DNA of 56,104 bases from UBA1858 sp965262455 (lineage in GTDB: Bacteria; Pseudomonadota; Gammaproteobacteria; UBA4575), in the NCBI GenBank assembly GCA_965262455.1, contig CBDHFH010000009.1, forward strand, positions 1 to 56,104. The letters are read 5' to 3'. Positions 45,067-55,000 of this stretch are shown here, piece by piece. Made by a program: the position numbers and the translations under genes. Under the pieces are notes generated by a model, which was given only the letters and a program-made list of their open reading frames with translations, had not been told where the DNA came from and searched no databases. Within the stretch, counting starts at the first letter, position 1. Each line of letters opens with the position of its first letter.

Positions 45067-47241
45067 TTAGTTTGCTCCATTAAGTGCACGTAAAATTTCA
45101 TCCGGGGTACCAACCCCTTTAATCATTCCCTCTGCTATCACCACTACCCGATCTGCCAAGTTCATGTGACTGGGTCTATGACTCACCATAATGATGGTTT
45201 GTTTACCTTTGCGCTCTTGCAACTGTTTAATTAGCTTCCTATCACTAGCCAGATCTAATGATTCAGCCGGCTCATCCAAAAGTAGTATTGGCGCATGACG
45301 AATGTACGCTCTTGCCAAACAAATTCCATGCACCAGACTCGCAGATAACTTAGCTGAATTACTCTCACCTACTACGGTATCGAATCCATTTGGCAATTCT
45401 TTTATCGCATCGATAATAGATGCTTCTGTTGCAGCAGCTATAATTTCAGCATTAGTTGCCAAAGGATTTGTTAAGCGTAGATTCTGGGCAATTGTGCCTT
45501 TAAACAAAGATGGCTTTTGTGGCACATAAGCAATTAACCGGCGCAAATCTATTGCGTTAAACTGTCGCACATCGGTGCCATCAATTGATAACACACCGCT
45601 TTGGACGCGATACATCCCGGCAATTAGTTTCAGAATTGTTGACTTACCGGAACCATTGTCTCCGACAATACATACAAACTCATTTGCTGTGATATCCAGG
45701 CTCGCGCCCATCAATGCCGCATCGGATTTTGGTCCATAGCGAAAACTGACACGATCAAATTTAATTTGCCCTTTAATATCCGGCATAAGCAGTTCAGTCT
45801 TACTACTCTCGCTTTCACTATTAAGCTTCATTAACTGATTCAGTTGTTTGATGCTTTGTGAGACTTGATCAATCTGTAGCATGGAAAGACATATGCCTTG
45901 CAAGGGAGACAGTACGCGCCACAATAAAGCCATGACGGCAATTAAAATCCCAATTGTAATTTCCCCATTCATTACTTTGAGCGTGCCAATAGTTAATACA
46001 GCAATACCTGCAATCGTCATTAACGACTGACTAATGCTATTAATAATGGAGTGCTTAAGTGAGGTATGATATGTCGCAGTCATCGCTTGACCTGACACCT
46101 CACGAAAATTTTCTTTCCATGCCCCTTCTGCGCCTAGTGCTTTTAACTCACGCACACCCAAGAATGTATCCATCAACATGCGTTGCCGCGCAGTGCGCGC
46201 AGAAGCAGCATGTTTAAGCTCACGACTTAATCCGGGATACCAAAGCACGGACAATAACGCGTAAAGGATAACCATTGTTACCGGAACAAGAGCAATCTCA
46301 CCTGCAAGTAATGCAAGCACGACGATAAAGAATAGAACAAAGGGCAACTCAAGAAACAAACTTGCCGCAGAACCAGAAAACAAATCACGCACAGATTCAA
46401 ACTGCTTCAGACGCGTTAACTGAGAAGACACTGTTGCACGTTCAGTCAACTGTGGCGGCAGATAAAGCAACTTTTTCAGCGTTTCGACACCAATAATGTA
46501 ATCCAAACGACCTGCCACCATACCAATGGTTTTAGATCTGACCATTCTTAATACCAGTTCAACAGTAAGCGCTACACATAATCCACCAATTAAATAAGGC
46601 AAGCTATGTGTCGCACGTGCACCGATGACGTTGTCATAAACCACCATAATGAATAGAGGCACCGCGAGCGCAATGATATTTAATATAAATGTCATTGCTA
46701 ATAAATGCTTAATTAATTTTTTAAAATGTCCGACAGTGTCGCTAAACCATTCTTCAGTACTGGTATTATCTAACGGTAACGCATGGGTTGGATGCATGTC
46801 GGTGAACAAGCATACTCGACCTTTATAAGACTGAATATTTTTCTCTATTGTTTCTCTGTTGTTTGCGTCATATATAAGAAAGTTGTCTTCGGTCCTTTCA
46901 ATGACCACCCAAACTTCATTTTCTTCAGACACAAATAAGGCAGGAAATAAATCAACACTAATTTCATCTAATACACATTGTTTCTCATCACTCTCATAGC
47001 CTAATGTGACTAACAGATTTCTAAGATCTACAAGGTCAAGATGATCGACATAATGTGGCATTGCTTCAATCAGCTCACGCCGATAGCTACTCCAACCTAG
47101 TGCATTCAGCAGTGGGATAACACAAGCTGCATAAGGAGATATTTTTTCAATATCTTCTACTCTGCCTTCTCGAATGGCATTACATAATTGCTCCGAAATT
47201 GGCAGATCTTTTTCTGGGAATAATGTGTTTGCTTTATCCAT
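45067..47241 (-). CDS. type I secretion ABC exporter with N-terminal C39-like domain
   Basis: 724 residues from the ATG at 47241 (AAGGA ahead). Residues 1 to about 145 form a peptidase-C39-like domain without an evident catalytic Cys (CNAIREG… and …LPTHALPL), as in LapB/RTX exporters that use it to bind substrate. Six transmembrane helices follow, then the ATPase domain with Walker A GDNGSGKST, Walker B ILLLDEP and the H-loop MVSHRPS. The ABC signature, however, is LSASLVHG instead of LSGGQRQ. It is paired with the 570-residue exporter upstream and with HlyD downstream. Confidence 0.92.
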   Translation of the reverse strand: MDKANTLFPEKDLPISEQLCNAIREGRVEDIEKISPYAACVIPLLNALGWSSYRRELIEAMPHYVDHLDLVDLRNLLVTLGYESDEKQCVLDEISVDLFPALFVSEENEVWVVIERTEDNFLIYDANNRETIEKNIQSYKGRVCLFTDMHPTHALPLDNTSTEEWFSDTVGHFKKLIKHLLAMTFILNIIALAVPLFIMVVYDNVIGARATHSLPYLIGGLCVALTVELVLRMVRSKTIGMVAGRLDYIIGVETLKKLLYLPPQLTERATVSSQLTRLKQFESVRDLFSGSAASLFLELPFVLFFIVVLALLAGEIALVPVTMVILYALLSVLWYPGLSRELKHAASARTARQRMLMDTFLGVRELKALGAEGAWKENFREVSGQAMTATYHTSLKHSIINSISQSLMTIAGIAVLTIGTLKVMNGEITIGILIAVMALLWRVLSPLQGICLSMLQIDQVSQSIKQLNQLMKLNSESESSKTELLMPDIKGQIKFDRVSFRYGPKSDAALMGASLDITANEFVCIVGDNGSGKSTILKLIAGMYRVQSGVLSIDGTDVRQFNAIDLRRLIAYVPQKPSLFKGTIAQNLRLTNPLATNAEIIAAATEASIIDAIKELPNGFDTVVGESNSAKLSASLVHGICLARAYIRHAPILLLDEPAESLDLASDRKLIKQLQERKGKQTIIMVSHRPSHMNLADRVVVIAEGMIKGVGTPDEILRALNGAN

Positions 47242-47251
47242 TACCACATCC

Positions 47252-48964
47252 TTATGCTGATTGTGATTGCTGCTGATTTAATTGAGAATCTCTTCCCGCC
47301 CACGGCAATCTAATTATGTCACCTTCATCTAATAGATAATTACGATCACATAATCTCAGAATAGAGGGCCTATGTGAGATTATTATCATGGTATATTTAT
47401 CTCTCATTTCACGTAACAAGTTCACCAGCATTTGATCATGCTTCATATCTAACGAAGAATCGGCATCATCAAATAAAATTATTTTTGGCTCACCAAATCT
47501 CATGCAGCCAACCAATGATCGAACTAAGATAATTTGTTGCCGCACACCGACAGGTAATGAATCATAATTTGCACCACTTACTTTTGTATCTAAACCATCG
47601 GGCAGACGCATTAATACCTCGGTTAAGCCAATCTTACTGGCAATTTCGATAGCGCGATCCACCGCCGCACCTTCTCTAAACATGGTTAAGTTATCTAGAA
47701 TCGTGCCATCAAAAATTACGCCATGCTGCGGCATATAACCAATCTGAGCACGCATCGATGATCTATCGTGATGACTTATATCGACACCATCAATTTTGAT
47801 CATGCCTTCGGTGGGTGACATAAAGCCCATTAGCAGTTCTATTAAAGTGCTTTTACCTGAACCATTCGCGCCAGTAATGCCAACAGCTTCACCTTGTGCA
47901 ACATGCAGTGACACTCCTTTAAGTAACTCTTGCTCACTGTTGTCGTGTTTAAAATGAACTTTCTGAAACTCAATTTCGCCTTTGATCTGTACTTTGTCAG
48001 TCTGATCATTTATCGCTTCAAGAGGTATATCAACTAACTCTTGAATTTTCTCCTTAGCCAGACTCATTCCTTGTAGTTGTGTCCACAAGCCCATTGCTTT
48101 CAAAGCTGGCTGCATTACCCTTCCAGACAACATTGTGCCCGCAGCCAGCGCGCCTACTGTTAATTCGCCACTGACAACATAAATGCTGCCAATACCAACA
48201 AAAGACATCATCACAACTTGCGAGAAAGTAGCACCTACACTTTGAATAATACTGTTGATATTACTTAGGTCATAAATCGCATTGGCGGAGTTACCTTGTA
48301 AGCGCTCTAGCCTTCTCATCATGCTAGCTTCCAGAGCCATTGACTTTACAATATGTATACCTTGCAATACTTCTATCAAGAAGTTTTGTTTTCTTTCTGA
48401 TGCCTCTGATTTTTCAGTTAGCGTTGCTTTAAGTTTTCTGCCCATGACATACGACACCAATGCAAATACTGCCATCACGGTTAAAGGCACAAACACTAAT
48501 TCTTGTGAAAATACCCATATCAAACTGAGAAACACAAGCACGAACGGCAAGTCGACCAACATAAGTATGGTTTGTCCCGAGTAGAATTCACGAATTTGTT
48601 TGACCGCGTCGATTTTATCTAGATGACGCCCAACAGATTTTTCCTCAAGCTTGACCAAATCTGCATGCAACACATGATTTAGTAATTCCATCGTCGCAGC
48701 ATGTTCATATTGCGCACCTTTCCATGCCAATATCGTTGAGCGAGCAATACGCAAAAATACCTCGACAATGGCGGCGAACACCAATGCGCTAATCATTAAG
48801 GCAAATGTATCTAAGGCATTATTTGGCAGAATTCGGTCATATACTTGTAAAATAACTAAGGGTAAAGCTAACGAAGTGATATTCAGCACTAGCGAGGCAA
48901 GCAGCACATCAGCACGTCGCCAGTGATTGGGAGTGTTAATTTTATTATTGTTGTTTATAAGCAT
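47252..48964 (-). CDS. type I secretion ABC exporter lacking the C39-like domain
   Basis: A 570-residue ABC half-transporter: six transmembrane helices in residues 20-300 and an ATPase domain with Walker A GANGSGKST. Walker B is IILFDDADSSLD, with Asp in place of the catalytic Glu, and the signature is LPVGVRQQI in place of LSGGQRQ. The H-loop IIISHRPS is intact. It precedes the longer exporter by 10 bases. The two probably form a heterodimer, as RtxB and RtxE do in MARTX export. It is the first gene of the three-gene secretion unit downstream of the adhesin. Confidence 0.92.
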   Translation of the reverse strand: MLINNNNKINTPNHWRRADVLLASLVLNITSLALPLVILQVYDRILPNNALDTFALMISALVFAAIVEVFLRIARSTILAWKGAQYEHAATMELLNHVLHADLVKLEEKSVGRHLDKIDAVKQIREFYSGQTILMLVDLPFVLVFLSLIWVFSQELVFVPLTVMAVFALVSYVMGRKLKATLTEKSEASERKQNFLIEVLQGIHIVKSMALEASMMRRLERLQGNSANAIYDLSNINSIIQSVGATFSQVVMMSFVGIGSIYVVSGELTVGALAAGTMLSGRVMQPALKAMGLWTQLQGMSLAKEKIQELVDIPLEAINDQTDKVQIKGEIEFQKVHFKHDNSEQELLKGVSLHVAQGEAVGITGANGSGKSTLIELLMGFMSPTEGMIKIDGVDISHHDRSSMRAQIGYMPQHGVIFDGTILDNLTMFREGAAVDRAIEIASKIGLTEVLMRLPDGLDTKVSGANYDSLPVGVRQQIILVRSLVGCMRFGEPKIILFDDADSSLDMKHDQMLVNLLREMRDKYTMIIISHRPSILRLCDRNYLLDEGDIIRLPWAGRDSQLNQQQSQSA

Positions 48965-49232
48965 TTAACGTCGTTACCAAACTATTGTGATTTGTAATTA
49001 TTTATTAAAAATTTCATTTGCGCGCAACACACTAAGCAGCAATGCACATTGCACCCCTGACTCGAGTGAGTTAACGGCAAAATATAAAAGATATTTAGTA
49101 ACTTAGAGACTATGCCGACAATATTCCGACATGCGTGATTTAAAGCTTTATTAGATGTGATTTAACTTAATTTAGTGACAATAGATGATGACTAGTTGCC
49201 GGCCATCTGATTTTTTAGACCGTTGGTTTTTA

Positions 49233-49505
49233 TTACCAATCGAAGCTATCAATATCGCCAGGAAGAATCACTTCTGAAATATCGTCCATATATTCCTCCA
49301 GCGCATCTTTATTATCTTCAATTATCCAGGAACCTGAATTATTCGCGAGCTGATCTTTAATATATTGGTCATCAATGGCATGCGTCCAATTTTGTACTGG
49401 CTCTAAATTAATTTCTGTAATGGCTTCTTCCTCAGATAGAAAATGATTTTCATCATCAAGACGTGAAGTAATTTCTTGCTGGATAAAATTTTCTTTAGCT
49501 GGCAT
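49233..49505 (-). CDS. small acidic protein between adhesin and exporter genes
   Basis: A 90-residue acidic protein, 21 bases after the adhesin stop and on the same strand. About a quarter of residues are Asp or Glu (NKDALEEYMDDISEVILPGDIDSFDW). It has no signal peptide, no Cys and no recognised domain. The position suggests a small accessory or chaperone for the adhesin, or a secreted fragment; its Asp-rich C-terminus resembles a type I secretion tail. The 268 bases after it hold no gene and should carry the exporter promoter. Confidence 0.55.
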   Translation of the reverse strand: MPAKENFIQQEITSRLDDENHFLSEEEAITEINLEPVQNWTHAIDDQYIKDQLANNSGSWIIEDNKDALEEYMDDISEVILPGDIDSFDW

Positions 49506-49734
49506 GGTTATTTTATTCGTTATCTATTACCACTCAACATTTTCTATATTATCGAAAGTTAATTGACTGCCATCGTCAAATTGAATCACTCCCGAAACAT
49601 CTTCACCCAGCTCAAGTAAACCTTCATTGATATCATAATCAACCACAGAGCCATCGACTTCTATTTGCCACGGGCTACTTGGATCTACTGCATCATCAAG
49701 GTAACCGCTTAGATCAATTGAATCTACCCAGCCT

Positions 49735-49920
49735 GCGCCGGCGCCACCGTCAACAGAATCGTTGCCGTGACCATTATCGAAAATGAAGATATCATTGCCG
49801 TCTTCACCGTTTAGAGTATCGTTACCTAAACCACCTGTTAGTGAGTCGTCTCCTGATCCGCCGTTTAATATGTCGTCACCCATATTCCCATATAACGAAT
49901 CGTTACCCTCACCACCATTA
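49735..49920 (-). repeat. RTX calcium-binding nonapeptide repeats
   Basis: Encodes repeats of the form GGxGxDxLx: GGEGNDSLY, GNMGDDILN, GGSGDDSLT, GGLGNDTLN, GEDGNDIFI. Calcium bound outside the cell folds these during type I secretion. A short related block (GGSGDDVLY) occurs near 50460-50515. Confidence 0.9.
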
Positions 49921-52030
49921 AGAGTTGTTTCAGAGGGAACCTCATAATCCATATCCAACCTGCTGCTATATAGATTCCCATCTATGAGGAATGAATCGAG
50001 TGTTATTGATTCAATTGGCGCACTAGTAAGAAGTGCTGCATCAGCATTCGCTGAGAACTCTGGCATCATATAGACATCACCATTTTCAAATTGCGACACA
50101 ACAGCTGTGAATGTTCCTGATGTACCATCTGTGAAATTAACAGTCGCGTTGTACGCATGGGACGAGTCGATAGCAACTGGCGTGCCGTCAATAGTCATTG
50201 TCTCAGCGGTACCGCCATTATCATTATCATTCAATATGCCATCTGAGTTTATATCGTTTGCTGTGGCACTTACAATTTCTGCGTGCAATGGAGAATTTGC
50301 ATCTCCGTATGTGCCAAGTAGACTCGCTGAATTTTCTGAGGCACCATTGCTTTCATCTGTATCGATATCTGCAAATGATCCTAAACGGATTAATGAATAA
50401 TCACTACCTACAGTCTCACTAGCACCGATCGGCGTACCACCTTCATCTGCATAAAGTACATCATCACCGCTACCACCAGTGAGAGCATCTGAGCCACCTA
50501 AACCGTAAACAATAACGTTGTCACCTGAACCTGAAACCGATTCACTACTTGCGGTTCCAAAATTAATCGAAACATCTTCGGAGTAAGTATTACCACCTGA
50601 GTCTGTCACCTGAATAGTAATTGAATCACTATATCCACTATCTGGCGTATGGTCACTAACTAAGCTGACCTCGCCCGAGTTCTCATCTATAACAAACTTA
50701 CCACTAGCATCATCAAGTAATGAGTAGGTAAATGCTTCACCTGCATCTTGATCAGTAACAGAAGCAACCATTGCGACCACAGTGCCAGCAGCCACATTGC
50801 CACTAGAATTTATTTGCAGACCATCATTACCATCTAACTGCATATCAGTGGGTGCTTCGTTAACATCAGTCAAATTAATTGTGAAGGTTTCGCTGGTAGT
50901 AGAACCATCACTAGAAGTAGCAACAACCGTGACATCATGACTAGTAGCAGACTCATAATCTAACTTGCTAGGATCTGCTACAGTGACCTCACCTGAATTT
51001 ACATCAATAGTAAACGCACCATCCGCATCATCACTTAAACTATAAGTCACATCACTATTAGTGCTATCTTCATCATCAGCAAATGCTGTAACACCCACAG
51101 ATGTACCCACTGAAGCATTTTCCAGCACTTCATTGGTCGCATTATCTGAGTCTGTAACAGCGGTAATAGCGAACTCATTTTCATCTGATATATTAAATAC
51201 AAAATCAACAGAATCACTCCCGCCGTTTCCATCATCTACAGATACAGTGATCGTCCTGCCAGATATTGACTCTGCATCTATTCCAGTATTGTCTGCAATA
51301 GTAATGACGCCGCTGGCACTATCAATTGCGAATGCACCGTCGTCATTTCCTGCGTCTATTGAAAATGTCAGGGTATCACCATCAATATCAAAGGCACTGA
51401 CATCAGCAACTGCTGAACCATTAGAAGTGGTTTCTGAAATATCTAAGGTAATATTTTCACCATCATTTAGTACGACTTCAGTAGTTTCGTTATACTGAAT
51501 ACCAACTATAGAAAAGTCTGAATCTGAGTAATCATTAGCCTCAATTACTATACTGGCAATAGGTGCATCAGCATTGATTTCATACTGGTAAGAGTAGCTA
51601 GCCACGTTAACACCCAAATCAGCATCTAGCTCACCACTGCCTATCACATTGCCAGCAGCATCATAGGCCGTCCATATACCCTGTTCACCGACACCGCCTT
51701 CAGAGGGAAACTGTCTACCTGTTGTGAGTTGTAAATTCTCGACTGGATTAACAAACTCGAGCACCAATTGCTCACTAGAACCAGTTGTTGGATCATAGTC
51801 AATTTGATCCGAAATATCACCGGATACATTTGTACTCTGAATGCCGATCCCATTGCCAGTGACAATGAGTTGAGAAGAATCACCACCAGGCTGGAATGCA
51901 CTGACATTAACATTGTCACCAAAAGATCCTGTTTCACCACTTGCATCAATCACTAAATCATTTTGATTGTAACTAATGACGGCATCAGAAACTTCAACCT
52001 TCGTAATTACCGGATTTTCATTTACATTAG

Positions 52031-55000
52031 TCACATTAATAGTGAATGACTCTGACGATGTACTGTCATCGGTGGTGGCCGTGACTTCGATCTGCATGCT
52101 TGTCGCATCTTCGAAGTTCAAGCCACTAGGATCCGCCACCGTGACTTCACCGGTATTAGGGTCAATGGCAAACGCATTGTTTGGATTACTTGTTAAACTA
52201 TAAGTCACCGCATCCCCATCAGCATCACTGGCAAACGCGGTCACGCCAACACTGGCACCCACACTCGCGGATTCGCTCACTTCATTACTCGCTGCATCGG
52301 TATCAGTGACAGCACTAACATTAAATTCGTTGGTGTCATCGTTGATGGAGATAGTAAACGTTTCACTACTACTGCTGTCATCGGTGGTGGCCGTGACTTC
52401 GATCTGCATGCTTGTCGCATCTTCGAAGTTCAAGCCACTAGGATCCGCCACCGTGACTTCACCGGTATTAGGGTCAATGGCAAACGCATTGTTTGGATTA
52501 CTTGTTAAACTATAAGTCACCGCATCCCCATCAGCATCACTGGCAAACGCGGTCACGCCTACTGTCGCTCCAACAGAGGCACTTTCACTGACTTCGTTAC
52601 TTGCAACATCGGTATCAGTCACTGCCGAGACGGCAAACTCATTGGTGTCATTGTTGATCGCAATAGTGAATGTTTGTGATGATGTACTGTCATCGGTGGT
52701 CGCCGTGACTTCGATCTGCATGCTTGTCGCATCTTCGAAGTTCAAGCCACTAGGATCCGCCACCGTGACTTCACCGGTATTAGGGTCAATGGCAAACGCA
52801 TTGTTTGGATTACTTGTTAAACTATAAGTCACCGCATCCCCATCAGCATCACTGGCAAACGCGGTCACGCCAACACTGGCACCCACACTTGCGGATTCAC
52901 TGACTTCATTACTCGCTGCATCGGTATCAGTCACTGCCGAGACGGCAAACTCATTGGTGTCATTGTTGATCGCAATAGTGAATGTTTGTGATGATGTACT
53001 GTCATCGGTGGTCGCCGTGACTTCGATCTGCATGCTTGTCGCATCTTCGAAGTTCAAGCCACTAGGATCCGCCACCGTGACTTCACCGGTATTGGGGTCA
53101 ATGGCAAACGCATTGTTTGGATTACTTGTTAAACTATAAGTCACCGCATCCCCATCAGCATCACTGGCAAACGCGGTCACGCCAACACTGGCACCCACAC
53201 TTGCGGATTCACTGACTTCATTACTCGCTGCATCGGTATCGGTCACTGCCGAGACGGCAAACTCATTGGTGTCGTCGTTAATCGCAATAGTGAATGTTTG
53301 TGATGATGTACTGTCATCGGTGGTGGCCGTGACTTCGATCTGCATGCTTGTCGCATCTTCGAAGTTAAGACCGGATGGGTCTGCGACGGTCACCTCACCT
53401 GTGGTCGGATCAATGGCAAACGCGTTGTTTGGATTGCTTGTTAGACTATAAGTCACCGCATCCCCATCAGCATCACTGGCAAACGCGGTCACGCCAACAC
53501 TGGCACCCACACTTGCGGATTCACTGACTTCATTACTCGCCGCATCCGTATCGGTCACTGCCGAGACGGCAAACTCATTGGTGTCGTCGTTAATCGCAAT
53601 AGTGAATGTTTGTGATGATGTACTGTCATCGGTGGTGGCCGTGACTTCGATCTGCATGCTTGTCGCATCTTCGAAGTTCAAGCCACTAGGATCCGCCACC
53701 GTGACTTCACCGGTATTAGGGTCAATGGCAAACGCATTGTTTGGATTACTTGTTAAACTATAAGTCACCGCATCCCCATCAGCATCACTGGCAAACGCGG
53801 TCACGCCTACTGTCGCTCCAACAGAGGCACTTTCACTGACTTCGTTACTTGCAACATCGGTATCAGTCACTGCCGAGACGGCAAACTCATTGGTGTCATT
53901 GTTGATCGCAATACTGAATGTTTGTGATGATGTACTGTCATCGGTGGTGGCCGTGACTTCGATCTGCATGCGATGTCGCATCTTCGAAGTTCAAGCCACT
54001 AGGATCCGCCACCGTGACTTCACCGGTATTGGGGTCAATGGCAAACGCATTGTTTGGATTACTTGTTAAACTATAAGTCACCGCATCCCCATCAGCATCA
54101 CTGGCAAACGCGGTCACGCCAACACTGGCACCCACACTTGCGGATTCACTGACTTCATTACTCGCTGCATCGGTATCGGTCACTGCCGAGACGGCAAACT
54201 CATTGGTGTCGTCGTTAATCGCAATAGTGAATGTTTGTGATGATGTACTGTCATCGGTGGTGGCCGTGACTTCGATCTGCATGCTTGTCGCATCTTCGAA
54301 GTTCAAGCCACTAGGATCCGCCACCGTGACTTCACCGGTATTAGGGTCAATGGCAAACGCATTGTTTGGATTACTTGTTAAACTATAAGTCACCGCATCC
54401 CCATCAGCATCACTGGCAAACGCGGTCACGCCTACTGTCGCTCCAACAGAGGCACTTTCACTGACTTCGTTACTTGCAACATCGGTATCAGTCACTGCCG
54501 AGACGGCAAACTCATTGGTGTCATTGTTGATCGCAATAGTGAATGTTTGTGATGATGTACTGTCATCGGTGGTCGCCGTGACTTCGATCTGCATGCTTGT
54601 CGCATCTTCGAAGTTCAAGCCACTAGGATCCGCCACCGTGACTTCACCGGTATTGGGGTCAATGGCAAACGCATTGTTTGGATTACTTGTTAAACTATAA
54701 GTCACCGCATCCCCATCAGCATCACTGGCAAACGCGGTCACGCCAACACTGGCACCCACACTTGCGGATTCACTGACTTCATTACTCGCTGCATCGGTAT
54801 CGGTCACTGCCGAGACGGCAAACTCATTGGTGTCGTCGTTAATCGCAATAGTGAATGTTTGTGATGATGTACTGTCATCGGTGGTGGCCGTGACTTCGAT
54901 CTGCATGCTTGTCGCATCTTCGAAGTTAAGACCGGATGGGTCTGCGACGGTCACCTCACCTGTGGTCGGATCAATGGCAAACGCGTTGTTTGGATTGCTT

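Noticed and set aside
53961..53985. Programmed ribosomal frameshift as explanation of the adhesin break
   Set aside because: The lesion is a base replacement in only one repeat, without a slippery heptamer; no programmed site would be restricted to one of 13 identical units.
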